Below the pieces are notes generated by a model. It was not told the DNA's origin and did no database searches. It worked only from the letters and a program-made list of their open reading frames with translations. Shown in pieces: positions 35,301-41,262 of a stretch of 64,000 nucleotides of DNA. The stretch is from assembly GCA_023213315.1 (NCBI GenBank), contig JAKCPI010016540.1:62001-126000 (forward strand). The letters run 5' to 3'. Positions within the stretch are counted from its first letter, which is position 1; each line of letters starts with the position of its first letter. A program made the translations under genes and the position numbers. This DNA is from Euborellia annulipes (lineage: Eukaryota > Arthropoda > Insecta > Dermaptera > Anisolabididae).

Positions 35301-36877
35301 ATGAATTTAGTGGCATCACCAAGTCACTCGCCTGCAATGCCCCGTAGAAAAATAACTCCACCTCCTATGGCAAAAATTAACAACCAACAAACAGATACTT
35401 TGCTTTCAAAGCGTAAACAAATATCTTTAACAGTTGTCAATAAAAATGAATGTGGAGAACCTGATCCGCAAAAATCAAATAACGATTTTTATAATCTTGA
35501 TAATAAATTTATTAAGCCTAAACCGAATATTGAAGAAAAATGCTCGCTTCCTCCTCAATCGCCTAGCAGTACCAGAAAATTAGTCAAAGAAACCGCCCCG
35601 AGTATTCGTTTAATGATAGCCAGATACAATCAAAAATTAACAGAACAAGATAGCCAAGGGGATTTAAGCGGTTCAGGATCCGTCTCTCCGGTTGCATGGC
35701 GTTCACCGTCAGCAGAGAGGAGAGTTTTGGCACAATCAGCGAAATATGCAGAAGATATGGCTCGGTCTAATTGGTCCACTTCTAGATATCCAACTACCAA
35801 ATCAGCAAGTGCCTGTTTTATTGGTAGCACCTCACGTGGAACAACAAATTCATCAGATACATCTGCTAATTCGACACCACGATCTTTAAGAAAGCTTCCC
35901 CAAATTAGTGTTACTGATAGTACTAATCAAACAAATTTGAGAGGTATTCTTAAATCGCCCAGCTTTTCCTCAATAGAACCAGAATCCGCTACTAATCAAC
36001 CAGAATTAAAAACACCGACACTAACAAAATCGGATAAAGAAGTTGTTATTAAGTCGCCAAAAGAAGAAGATTCTGAACCAGTATCTGAAGATAACATGAG
36101 TGTAAGAATGTCTAATAAATTGGGAGAAAGTGCTGCCGCTAGTCAATTAAGAGCTCTTCGACTTCAAAAAGCCAAACAAGAATTTTTAAGACGAGGGCCT
36201 TGCTCACCTAAACAAGAAGAAAGAGATCCTGAAAGTCGGCATAGTCAAATTTCAGCTGCAAGCCTTTCGAGTTATGAAGGAGCTGAAGGCCCTCAACAAC
36301 AACTTTATAAATCAGTTAGTGCTGGGATGATTAATGTTGAACCAGATGCTTATAGACAAATCACCAAAGACCTAAATGAAGTGAAACAATCTGCATATCA
36401 TCGTTTTGGATTACATTCACTAACTCATCGATTTCGAAAAGTAAGTCATTTCTTTATTAATGAAACCAACAGATTTTTTTTTCCCCTTCATTTTCAAATT
36501 CGATATGAATGCAAACCTTTACTTTCAGATGATAATCAAAAGCTCATATTCAAATTTGTATTTTTCTCTTTAAGGGGCGTCGAGGTAAAGAACGTGAAGG
36601 ATCTAAAATGAATACAGTATCAGTATTATGCCGGCAAAGTTTGATTGTTGATTTAAATTTGAATTCTGAACAAGCAATTCCTTCGATATCATCTGGAGGA
36701 TCGTCTTCAACACCATCAACAATTAAAAAATCAGGCTCTTCACTAAAACCCTCAGGATCATCAGCATCAAAAGGAAGTAAATCGTGTCCAGCTTCACCCG
36801 TTCTCCCACGGGGCTCATCTGGACCAGCAAGATGGCTTCTTTCTTCTAAGCTCTTTCGACCTTCAACTCCAAAATAA
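10950..36877 (+). CDS. 20-exon gene for a 1910-residue coiled-coil, Ser/Pro-rich protein (unnamed)
   Basis: Join 10950-11361, 20445-20659, 22021-22282, 23324-23481, 24617-24815, 26313-26434, 27189-27353, 27858-28014, 28106-28658, 29375-29568, 29633-29821, 30386-30626, 31446-31574, 31933-31991, 32446-32615, 33105-33311, 33748-33891, 34212-34362, 34738-36440, 36575-36877. All junctions are GT-AG, all phases agree, and the total of 5733 nt is divisible by three. Residues 1-60 are acidic; 83-127 form a coiled coil. W-x-[KR]-V-K motifs lie at 207-214, 363-370 and 527-534. F-x-[RK]-K-[LF]-x-E-W motifs lie at 602-609, 658-665 and 782-789. A charged helix lies at about 711-757, and 1243-1910 is disordered and Ser/Thr/Pro-rich. 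No signal peptide or membrane segment is seen. A cytoplasmic scaffold or cytoskeletal role is inference from architecture only. I do not recognise the family name. Confidence 0.9.
12146..12190 (-). repeat. Solo hairpin end of family A
   Basis: CAATACTTTCTCT...TATATATTTCATATATATGG...TAAGAGAAAGTA is the left-end hairpin of the family A repeat in reverse orientation, without a body. A similar solo end occurs at about 53617-53662. Confidence 0.6.
12450..12496 (-). repeat. Family C fragment (3' end only)
   Basis: CTTCTGTCCTCGCCCTTATT and GCGGGGTCGGCGGAT are the reverse complement of the last part of the family C repeat. Confidence 0.65.
12647..13832. mobile_element. CACTA-like foldback transposon, about 510-bp arms, 3-bp TSD
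   Basis: The ends are CACTAGTCGACAA and TTGTCGACTAGTG. The two arms (about 12647-13156 and 13312-13832) are near-identical inverted copies around a loop of about 155 bp. The flanking trinucleotide is TTA on both sides (12644-12646 and 13833-13835), matching the 3-bp duplication of CACTA/EnSpm elements. There is no transposase frame. The arms differ by small changes, so the copy is not brand new. The inner arm ends CACTGGACGAAAAAAATGG resemble a second set of termini. Confidence 0.8.
14041..14160. repeat. Foldback with GCAGGAGCA / TGCTCCTGC arms
   Basis: AGCAGGAGCACCCAAAA with CACAAATTAATGAG in the left arm mirrors CTCGTTAATTTGTGTGAG and GGCTGCTCCTGCT in the right arm. It is an imperfect palindrome of about 115 bp, probably a small MITE. 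Confidence 0.55.
16917..17062 (+). repeat. Tandem duplication, two units of about 75 bp
   Basis: The block TTTTAGTGTAAAATTCATGA through ACAATAGAGTATT is repeated immediately with a couple of substitutions (AACG versus AAAG). This is a recent local duplication within intron 1. Confidence 0.8.
17430..18510 (-). repeat. Family A/B repeat, reverse copy split by a hAT element
   Basis: The B palindrome lies at 17433-17545 (CTGTTGTGACTGGTCACACC to TGCCACACCACATTTTTT). Reverse family A blocks follow (AAGTACTGGTACTTTTTGGC, ATAAAATTTCAACC). A 405-bp hAT insertion lies at 17937-18341, and the remainder of A runs to the terminal hairpin at about 18430-18500. Confidence 0.75.
17937..18341. mobile_element. 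405-bp hAT-type element inside the family A repeat
   Basis: Ends CAGTGGGGTCGCG and GGTACGCCTCTG are flanked by CAGACAGA on both sides (17929-17936 and 18342-18349). That is an 8-bp duplication, although the target is a microsatellite-like GACA tract and so could be coincidental. The right end matches the ends at 7198 and 8643. Family A sequence continues on both sides. Confidence 0.7.
18827..18902 (-). other. tRNA-derived sequence (SINE head or tRNA pseudogene)
   Basis: On the minus strand a perfect B box (GGGTTCGATTCCC, 18833-18845) closes a T arm, and TAGCTTGATGCAATGGATAGC upstream resembles a D arm with an A box. The acceptor ends do not pair and the anticodon arm is irregular, so it is not a working tRNA. 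Only one copy is seen here. Confidence 0.55.
18975..19170. repeat. Family F repeat (GGGCCCGGGCCCC, ends CTGCGGCCCTG)
   Basis: It shares with 59880-60070 a common run of blocks: TTTTAACCATGAAAATTAT, AATTTTAAGGTTGGAGCGCA, GGGCCCGGGCCCCC, ATATAGCCCCCC and GTCTGCGGCCCTG. The last block resembles a hAT terminus (CAGGGCCGCAGAC in reverse). The left end is unclear. Confidence 0.55.
20024..20335. mobile_element. Insertion made of a triple palindrome, 12-bp TSD
   Basis: Three head-to-tail copies of a 59-bp near-perfect palindrome (20073-20131, 20133-20191, 20192-20250) start GGTAGGTGAGTGG and end in its complement. They sit inside an outer inverted pair (about 20031-20072 and 20251-20292, TTTCATCTGATGTTGCT... 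and its complement). The whole is flanked by ATTAGAAGTATA at 20012-20023 and 20336-20347, a 12-bp duplication marking an insertion event. It lies 110 bp upstream of exon 2. Confidence 0.8.
20445..20659 (+). CDS. Exon 2 (residues 138-209)
   Basis: The acceptor is TTTTAG at 20439-20444 and the donor AAA|GTAAGT. It encodes a charged, mostly polar segment ending in SVPIKAKVSKWTK. The last W-T-K begins the first W-x-K-V-K motif, which is completed by exon 3 across the junction. That continuity is independent support for the splice. Confidence 0.85.
22021..22282 (+). CDS. Exon 3 (residues 210-296)
   Basis: The acceptor is GCGTAG and the donor G|GTAAGT, phase 1. It starts VKEAFRWEKAS, the second half of the first W-x-K-V-K motif, and is then Ser/Pro/Thr-rich with an SSSSSSED acidic serine cluster that looks like a casein-kinase-2 substrate (inference). 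Confidence 0.87.
22307..22516. mobile_element. PIF/Harbinger-like MITE, 210 bp, TTA TSD
   Basis: Inverted ends of about 31 bp begin GGGCCGGTTGCTTCACATCT and end AGATGTGAAACAACTGGCCC. They are flanked by TTA (22304-22306 and 22517-22519), the 3-bp target of PIF/Harbinger elements. It lies 24 bp downstream of the exon 3 donor. A decayed relative is at about 57330-57428. Confidence 0.75.
23096..23232. repeat. Foldback with hammerhead-like core on the minus strand
   Basis: TTATTTATTGATTATAAAAC with AACATTTGAT and its inverted counterpart (ATCAAATGTTGATTTATAAT) enclose TTTCGACACTGGCCGG...TCTTCAG. Reversed, this gives CTGAAGA...GTCGAAA, the conserved core spacing of a hammerhead ribozyme. Stem II is weak here. 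Confidence 0.45.
23324..23481 (+). CDS. Exon 4 (residues 297-349)
   Basis: The acceptor is CTCAAAG and the donor AAA|GTGAGT. Phase 1 in and phase 0 out fit both neighbours. The segment is Ser/Glu-rich with RRLSLAP, a likely basophilic kinase site (inference), and no recognised domain. Confidence 0.8.
23928..23977 (+). ncRNA. Hammerhead-ribozyme-like motif
   Basis: Stem I is a hairpin GACAAA-CATCA-TTTGTC. It is followed immediately by the invariant CTGATGA (23945-23951), a stem II GGTC...GGCC, and GAAATGTC (23970-23977). This is the full conserved core order of a hammerhead, with a minimal self-complementary stem III as in Penelope-like elements. No intact element around it is visible. Activity is inference. 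Confidence 0.6.
24091..24351. mobile_element. hAT-type MITE with GCGTAACTAG ends, 8-bp TSD
   Basis: Inverted ends TAGCGTAACTAGG and CTAGTTACGCCGCT are flanked by GTTTTCGA (24083-24090 and 24352-24359). The interior carries CCCCTCCGCCCC runs on both arms. Fragments of the same type occur at about 39472-39578 and 55935-55985. Confidence 0.75.
24617..24815 (+). CDS. Exon 5 (residues 350-415)
   Basis: The acceptor is TTTCAG and the donor A|GTAGGG, phase 1. It encodes the second W-x-K-V-K motif (PWTRVKTML, W at 363), a poly-Lys stretch, then a Ser/Pro/Arg-rich tail. The donor is weaker than average. Reading on instead of splicing meets a stop at 24845. Confidence 0.82.
24867..25215. repeat. Inverted pair of Penelope-like fragments with hammerhead-like cores
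   Basis: AGCAAGTACAGGTCCAGCAA and the block CCTTTGGATGCCAAATGCC at the left are repeated in reverse at 25130-25200. Left core on the minus strand (24927-24962): CTGAGGA, a stem II GGAC-type...GTCC, GAAACGTC. Right core on the plus strand (about 25099-25132) keeps stem II and GAAACGTC but has lost CTGAGGA. It lies in intron 5. Confidence 0.55.
26313..26434 (+). CDS. Exon 6 (residues 416-456)
   Basis: The acceptor is TTTTAG and the donor ATG|GTAAAT, phase 0 out. A short disordered segment with an SSSPSPSPS run and an EEED acidic patch. Phase fits both neighbours. Confidence 0.8.
27189..27353 (+). CDS. Exon 7 (residues 457-511)
   Basis: The acceptor is TTATAG and the donor AAG|GTTTTA, which is the weakest donor in the gene, but phase 0 on both sides fits. 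It ends DFDSPPPYK; PPPY resembles a WW-domain ligand (inference). Confidence 0.78.
27858..28014 (+). CDS. Exon 8 (residues 512-563)
   Basis: The acceptor is TGTGCAG and the donor A|GTATTA, phase 1. It encodes the third W-x-K-V-K motif (SKWRKVKNAF, W at 527), followed by a Thr/Pro-rich stretch. The intron after it is only 91 bp. Confidence 0.83.
28106..28658 (+). CDS. Exon 9: two F-x-K-K-x-x-E-W motifs and a charged coiled coil (residues 564-747)
   Basis: The acceptor is TTTCAG and the donor AG|GTAATT, phase 2. It encodes EFHRKFTEWEK (602-611) and EFRKKLHEWQKK (657-668), with a looser RRLLKEW between them (622-628). A long E/K/R/Q helix from about 711 (KEKELQWLEKEIQKVEREK) continues into exon 10 without a break, which supports the junction. 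Confidence 0.88.
29375..29568 (+). CDS. Exon 10: end of coiled coil and third E-W motif (residues 748-812)
   Basis: The acceptor is GTTTTAG and the donor G|GTAAGA, phase 1. The coiled coil runs to about 757. The compact segment FFRFQGISEKFARKLYEWE follows, the third F-x-[RK]-K-[LF]-x-E-W motif (782-789), then RGIGPEASTFTLLDPDY. This is the most conserved-looking part of the protein by composition. Confidence 0.86.
29633..29821 (+). CDS. Exon 11 (residues 813-875)
   Basis: The acceptor is TTATAG after a 64-bp intron; the donor is G|GTAAAT, phase 1. Ser/Thr-rich, then SLSLNDIQQIEHECQILE, which looks helical. Confidence 0.82.
30282..30314. repeat. Left arm of a 33-bp perfect inverted repeat flanking exon 12
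   Basis: TAATTAATATTTACTAAATC through CCGAAAA is exactly complementary to 30890-30922. Exon 12 (30386-30626) lies between the arms. Confidence 0.9.
30318..30378 (-). other. tRNA-like antisense fragment abutting the exon 12 acceptor
   Basis: On the minus strand GTAGAGCATGCTGAG is followed about 30 nt later by TTAGTTCAACTCC, resembling the A-box side and B box of a tRNA-derived SINE head. Its end merges with the pyrimidine tract CTCTACTTTTTTTAG of exon 12. Similarity is partial. Confidence 0.35.
30386..30626 (+). CDS. Exon 12 (residues 876-955)
   Basis: The acceptor is TTTTTTTAG and the donor AG|GTAATT, phase 1 in and phase 2 out. It encodes a charged segment, an acidic Val-rich stretch (MIVDVEDVEIE) and APNEIIRLTDELDR, the start of another helix. 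Confidence 0.84.
30890..30922. repeat. Right arm of the 33-bp perfect inverted repeat flanking exon 12
   Basis: Exact reverse complement of 30282-30314. It is preceded at 30860-30889 by a direct copy of the left-flank sequence (ATTCATATAATTAATATTTA), so a palindrome-forming duplication happened here. Confidence 0.9.
31446..31574 (+). CDS. Exon 13 (residues 956-998)
   Basis: The acceptor is TTTTTAG and the donor AG|GTTAGT, phase 2 both sides. Charged helical segment, NIKLLKKLKNKADICR, probably part of a second coiled coil spanning exons 12-14. Confidence 0.83.
31933..31991 (+). CDS. Exon 14, 59 bp (residues 999-1018)
   Basis: The acceptor is ATTTTAG and the donor G|GTACTA. KLEKELTRLQRVDVNETRT continues the coiled coil. 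Too short for usual ORF lists, but it is required by phase (2 in, 1 out). Confidence 0.8.
32140..32345 (-). repeat. Penelope-like fragment with two degenerate hammerhead-like cores
   Basis: On the minus strand at about 32153-32195: CTGAAGATGG...GCCGAAACG. On the plus strand at 32292-32326: CTGAAGA, stem II GATTCC...GGGGTC, then GAAATATTT. Spacing and order fit the hammerhead core, but the cleavage trinucleotide is not conserved. Intron 14. Confidence 0.4.
32446..32615 (+). CDS. Exon 15 (residues 1019-1075)
   Basis: The acceptor is CTTCAG and the donor CAG|GTAATC, phase 0. Very acidic segment (DDLQPDEQEEMN, LDDDNDK), ending HIWKHGEYLQ. Confidence 0.85.
33105..33311 (+). CDS. Exon 16 (residues 1076-1144)
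   Basis: The acceptor is CATTTAG and the donor TTG|GTAAGA, phase 0 both ends, so it could be skipped without a frame change. Helical, His-rich start (EHAALAHHLVGKMRQLRLI). Confidence 0.87.
33387..33656. mobile_element. Foldback insertion carrying two opposed hammerhead-like motifs, 12-bp TSD
   Basis: Near-perfect inverted arms (about 33392-33490 and 33518-33611) are flanked by TTGAGTAATATT at 33375-33386 and 33657-33668. Each arm encodes, in opposite orientations, CTGAAGA, a stem with ...GTGGCC, and GAAACGTC (33456-33488 minus; 33523-33555 plus). The long duplication suggests retroposition rather than a hAT or mariner mechanism. It lies in intron 16. Confidence 0.75.
33748..33891 (+). CDS. 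Exon 17 (residues 1145-1192)
   Basis: The acceptor is TTTTAG and the donor AAG|GTGAAT, phase 0. AERLEISVARRNDEVHALRF looks helical, then a Gly/Phe-rich stretch and an acidic end. An alternative donor 30 nt further on (AAG|GTTTGA) would add VNPNIFSTIK in frame. Confidence 0.84.
34212..34362 (+). CDS. Exon 18 (residues 1193-1242)
   Basis: The acceptor is TTTACAG and the donor G|GTAATT, phase 1. Polar segment with DLDELPSLLTSKVIELKEGLQ, probably helical. Confidence 0.84.
34738..36440 (+). CDS. Exon 19, large disordered Ser/Thr/Pro-rich exon (residues 1243-1810)
   Basis: The acceptor is TTTTAG and the donor AAA|GTAAGT, phase 1 in and 0 out. It encodes 568 residues, mostly low-complexity with many SP and TP sites, R-x-x-S-P runs and Asn/Lys-rich stretches. 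Near its end it becomes helical and more ordered (SQLRALRLQKAKQEFLRR, then DAYRQITKDLNEVKQSAYHR), which may be the conserved C-terminal region. The upstream open frame before 34738 is intron read-through. Confidence 0.9.
36575..36877 (+). CDS. Exon 20: Ser/Gly-rich C-terminus and stop (residues 1811-1910)
   Basis: The acceptor is CTTTAAG, phase 0. It starts GRRGKEREGSK and continues with Ser/Gly/Pro-rich sequence (SSGGSSSTPSTIKKSGSS), ending ARWLLSSKLFRPSTPK and TAA at 36875-36877. Retention of the 134-bp intron before it would instead end the protein at 36611. Confidence 0.86.
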   Translation, partial: GRRGKEREGSKMNTVSVLCRQSLIVDLNLNSEQAIPSISSGGSSSTPSTIKKSGSSLKPSGSSASKGSKSCPASPVLPRGSSGPARWLLSSKLFRPSTPK

Positions 36878-37800
36878 TCGTCATTTTCTTTTAGAATATG
36901 TAGTAATGTAATTCTACTCTTTTGATCTCTTATTTTTATAATAATAACTATAGTCTATAGTCCAAAAGAAATCTAATTTAGGCTGAATATTCACAAAAAT
37001 ACATTACCTATTATTTTTTAAATATTTCTTCAAAATATTTAGCCATCTTTCATCTTTATAATATATTTTTTATTACATAAATATTTATTTTTTAAATATA
37101 AAAGGAATATTTACAAGTAGAGAAAAATAGATAATTATTTTTTAAAAACTTAAAAATTAGTCTAATAAAAAATAATTATTTATATGTGTGATTGATTGTT
37201 TCTAGTTGAATTTTTTCAAATTTTGAATTAAATAGAGTAGCTGAATCAAAAATAGGTTAATCTTACTTTTTTTAAATTTTTTTTATTACGACAAAAAAAA
37301 ATTTAATATTTATCCTTCTTTCAGAAATTATTTATTGAAAATAGGTCAAATTCTATCTCACTCTTTTATAAACTATGATTATAAATGAAAAAAGTATACA
37401 TTAAGTGAAAAAAATTTATAAAATAATGTCGTAATAAAAAAGTAACTTTGTAAAATTATTATTTTATTTTTTTATAATAATAATAAAATAATACGGGCCT
37501 AGCTTTAAGCTAATTTGGTCAATTGCTTTTTGCGCTAAAGTATAATCTACTCTCCAGGATCGAATCTAGGATTTAATTTCGGGGTAATATTTTTTTTTAT
37601 TCATATATTATATTTTGGACGTTATTTCTTATTTTATTAATTAACAAAACGTTTATGTCTTAGATGGCAAGTTCAGAACAAATAACATTTATAAAAAATT
37701 AGGATTAAGGCGGTTCAGGAGGCAAGTTGTTCGCATGTTTTTGTAGCCCTCTGCGTTAGGGGTTATAAAAATTTAGCCAAAAATCCCAACTATTACGAAT
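36878..37800 (+). other. 3' UTR and downstream AT-rich spacer
   Basis: AATAAA hexamers occur at 37164-37169 and 37433-37438; either may serve as the poly(A) signal. No further gene or recognised repeat up to the B element at about 37805. Confidence 0.45.
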
Positions 37801-37804
37801 ATTT

Positions 37805-37922
37805 TCAACACAAAAAAATCTAGCGGGACAAGCACAGAACACTACTTTCTATTATAATCGAATATTATCAAAGGAAAGAGAAAGTTGTGTGTTGTGCGAC
37901 CAGTCACAGTAGATTTTTAGTG
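37805..37922. repeat. Family B palindromic repeat
   Basis: AAAAAATCTAGCGGGACAAG at the left and GTGCGACCAGTCACAGTAGA at the right enclose AAAGAGAAAGTTGTGTG. A diverged copy with an AT insertion in the loop. Confidence 0.65.
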
Positions 37923-38016
37923 CCTAATTTTCAAAAACTACTCCCCAGACTGGCGTCAATAAATTATGGTAACCCTATGTTTGGGGAGTTTTGACAAATT
38001 TTTAAATATTTTTACA

Positions 38017-38655
38017 TTCTCTTACCTATATATGTTAAAAATATATAGAGAGAAAGTATTGGATTCATGTCAAAAATTTGATGTCGTGATTTTGATGAGG
38101 TCCCCTGAATCCAGTGCGGTTTTCACAACATGGCCTGTCTGTCTGTGTGTGTCTGTGTTCAATTTAAAACATGAAGGAATTGAGCTAGGAGGTTTAAATT
38201 TTATATTTAGGTTAGGCACCCCGCTGAGGCGTGAAAATAAACTTTTGATCAAAATCGGCCAAAAAGTACTAGTACTTTACTGATGTACATTTTCAGTTTT
38301 TTTTCGATTTTCTCAAAATTGGCTCCAACGATTTTGTTTAAAATTCATAAATCCATTATTTTTTAGATGTTCTTTAAATTGTATATTCTCATTTTGCTAT
38401 TGAAATCTTTTGAAGCACACCTTACTCTTGTACTTTATAGAAAAGAGGAGCCATGGTAACAAAATATATATATTTTCCCATGCTTATAAATTTTATTATA
38501 TCTTGAATTCAAATGTTCCGTACTGAGAAACTACGTCAGAAACTAAATATATGTAGACAGAAAAAATCTGGTTTGACAAGCACAGAACACAACTTTCGGT
38601 TACCGAAGGTAAGAGAAAGTTGTGTGCTGTGCGACCAGTCACACCAGATTTTTTT
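38017..38655 (+). repeat. Family A/B repeat, best complete copy
   Basis: The left hairpin (TCTTACC...AGAGAGAAAGTATT), the full A body and the right B palindrome (about 38566-38653, AATCTGGTTTGACAAGCACA to GCGACCAGTCACACCAGATT) are contiguous. This copy defines the composite element. No long open frame is shared among copies. Confidence 0.8.
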
Positions 38656-39392
38656 ATTTAAATAAATAAATTTATTATTTCAAAAATTGTTTCAAAAACT
38701 GCGTAAAAAATTGTTGGCATGAAGGCCACAATAGCCTTTTACAAACTAAAAAAAAACTTTTAGGGTGGGGGTGTGGGGGCCCGTATTATTAAGTAGCCCC
38801 GGGGCCCGTCAGGTCTGTCTGTGGCCCTGATCTGAAGGTATATATACTTTAAAAAAAAATCACAAAAAGTTAATCAAACTCACATAATACAGTTTAAATA
38901 AAATTTCATTATTACTCATTTTCAAAAAGAAATTAAAAGCGGATAAAAGACGCTTTTAATCAGCTCTCTGCTAATTTCTTTTTTGTTTTTTAATAAAAGC
39001 CTATTTAGAAATTTCTCACTTGATTATAAATTTTTTATATAATCTGTAGTTAAAGGGTGATTTTTTACAGCAAACTACTTCTGATGAATGAACAGGTCAA
39101 AGCGCTCCAAATCAGACGCATTTGGTAAAAATTAATTGCTTTATCCCAAGGTAGATATTAAAAAGGGTAATTTGACTTGAGGGAAGAGATATATATTAAC
39201 CCATTTAATATTTCTAGTCTATTAGTCTACTAAATCATGGACACTTAGGAAATGCATTTTCATGGCCTATATATACAGTCTATAATTGAATTAATAAAGA
39301 TTAATTGTAATTCATATATTTAAATCTCGCATCCATTATTTTATTAAAATTAAATTTCAAATGAATTTGCCCTACAAACCTACTTGACTTTT

Positions 39393-39463
39393 ACAGAAAT
39401 GGCAATTTAAGATGCTCTAATTTATATTAAACAAATTAGAGCATCTTAAATTGCCATTTCTGT
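39393..39463. repeat. 31-bp perfect inverted repeat with 9-nt loop
   Basis: Arms 39393-39423 (ACAGAAATGGCAATTTAAGA...) and 39433-39463 are exactly complementary. As RNA this would be a compact hairpin. No flanking duplication is evident. Confidence 0.85.
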
Positions 39464-39471
39464 TAATCCCC

Positions 39472-39578
39472 ATGGGCGTAACTAGGGGGGTCCCGGCTCC
39501 CCATCCCCAGAAGGCCCTCAATAGGATTACTGGTCCCATGGTCCCCTCCAGCCAAATTCCCTAGTTACGCCCATGCCT
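39472..39578. repeat. Short foldback MITE with GGGCGTAACTAGG ends
   Basis: CATGGGCGTAACTAGGG and CCCTAGTTACGCCCATG are matching ends. They are related to the termini at 24091-24351. The interior is GC-rich. Confidence 0.65.
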
Positions 39579-39679
39579 ATTCCGTTCAGTGTTCAAGACG
39601 TGCTCTAAGCAAAAAGCAAATTTCAAGTCTTGAATTTTGAACGACAGGAATAAATGGAAATAATTATTTCTTTATTTTC

Positions 39680-39807
39680 GCTCAGGGGCCCACATCTTGT
39701 GGGTACGTGGATGGCGACCACGAGCTGCCCGAGCTGGGGCAGGCAGTCCTTCAGTTCCTTGTATGTCTGTCTCTTCCTTCCTCTTTTCAACAGGCGTCAG
39801 ACCGTGT
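39680..39807 (+). repeat. Family C repeat, 3'-truncated copy
   Basis: Matches from GCTCAGGGGCCCACATCTTG to GGCGTCAGACCGTG, then breaks off into AT-rich DNA. Confidence 0.8.
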
Positions 39808-40722
39808 AATTTCATTTTCGTACCAAAAATAGTAAATATTTAAAATTTGAAAAAAATAGTTAGAACAATTTTTGATAACTGATGTGCTTACAGACAATAT
39901 ATAAACATACATTGCCCGTTTAATAGTATAAGATGATACCCCTAAAATCCCGAATGGTGACACCACCCACTGCTGACTCCGCCCTTTAGCTACGCCACTA
40001 CTAAGATTATTAATTATTATTCTCACTGATGGGCTAGAACTATTGTTTAGAATTGTTTTTAATTCTCTTATCCTAGTATCAAGCCTATTTTTGTGTTATA
40101 ACATTTAATTTTTAAATAGCCAGAGATTTGTTATAAATTTGACCGAAGGGGGTAGAAGGAAATAAAACGATGGGAATAAAAGAGAAGAAATGGCTTCTGC
40201 TTGCGGGGGTTTTATTCCTCAAATTAATAATCGAAATTAAATTAGTCGGTGGGGTCGAGGGTCGCGCTCAAAGGGTGATGTTGATGCTGATGGTGATGTA
40301 CACCTTCCGATGGGGATACATATGGGGTGAGTCATTAATCTTTGACTTGAGCGGAGCCCCTCTCCCTAGGGCATTTCATTCTTAAAGCCTATTCATTCAA
40401 GCCTGGATTTAATTGATTTGCCGACCAATTCAATCGCTTTGTTTTTGTTTTATTTAAATTTTATTTATAAATGAACGATACAAGCTATACTATCCGTAAA
40501 AAAAAAACTTAACATCTTGTTTATTATAAGAAAACTTAATCTAATTTCTTATAACGAGAAAGAGGAATAGAAACTTATACTAAGCTTATATTTGTGCCTC
40601 CCTCGGCCACTCGCTCTTCAACCTCAAGCGAAAAAATAATAAATATAATTCGGATAGAAGTTGCTTTTGATGTTTTTTTTTTTAACATTTTAATTGTTAT
40701 TACGAAGAGCAAGTACAGGTGC

Positions 40723-40756
<34 letters not shown>

Positions 40757-41209
40757 CGGAATGGGTGCATAAGGTCCGAAGACCTATAATGACCAATAGT
40801 CACATGCAGCCAGGAAGAAAATAAAAACAAAAGGAGAAGCATAAAGGGGAAACTCAACTGCGGGAACTGAGAAGATGCCTGTTGAGGTTAGACTTGAAAG
40901 TCTGAAGATTGTAGGTTTTGGGGAAGATAGACGCAGGGAGCTTGTTCCAATCACGGGAGGTCATGGGGACAAAGGAAGAATGAAATTGTTTTGTTCTGTT
41001 AGTCGTGATCTGAACAGCATAGGGATGTCCTCGAGAGTGGAGTCTTGAGCTTAGGCAACCAAAATGCTTTTAGCCATCGGAAGGGTTGTCTTAAAAGTAG
41101 CTTTTCGCCTTCAGTGGCATTAAAAAAAAAGATGATTTATTTATTTTAAAAATATTGGTTTGATTGACTAAGCTCCCAGATCCACTCTCGAGCACTTGCA
41201 TTGCCGGCT
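40723..41209 (-). mobile_element. 5'-truncated LINE with poly(A) tail and 10-bp TSD
   Basis: The minus strand ends in a poly(A) run (the T run at about 40728-40756). Its target duplication GTACAGGTGC is intact on both sides (40713-40722 and 41210-41219). The host is a Penelope-like fragment that resumes at 41220. The insertion contains the C-terminal reverse-transcriptase ORF end described separately. Confidence 0.85.
40854..41068 (-). pseudogene. C-terminal end of a LINE ORF2 (reverse transcriptase protein), remnant
   Basis: The minus strand encodes RLHSRGHPYAVQ, then a segment with TSRDWNKLPASIFPK and TYNLQTFKSNLNRHLL, and a stop (40854-40856). The W-N-x-L-P-x-x-(I/V)-F-P...Y-N-L-x-x-F-K-x-x-(L/V)-N pattern is characteristic of the extreme C-terminus of CR1/Jockey-type non-LTR retrotransposon proteins. 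There is an in-frame stop just upstream, and the catalytic RT and endonuclease domains are missing, so it cannot function. The clade cannot be fixed from this end. Confidence 0.85.
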
Positions 41210-41262
41210 GTACAGGTGCAGCAAAAAAAAATTACAGTCTTTGAATGAAAAATGCCGAAGGA

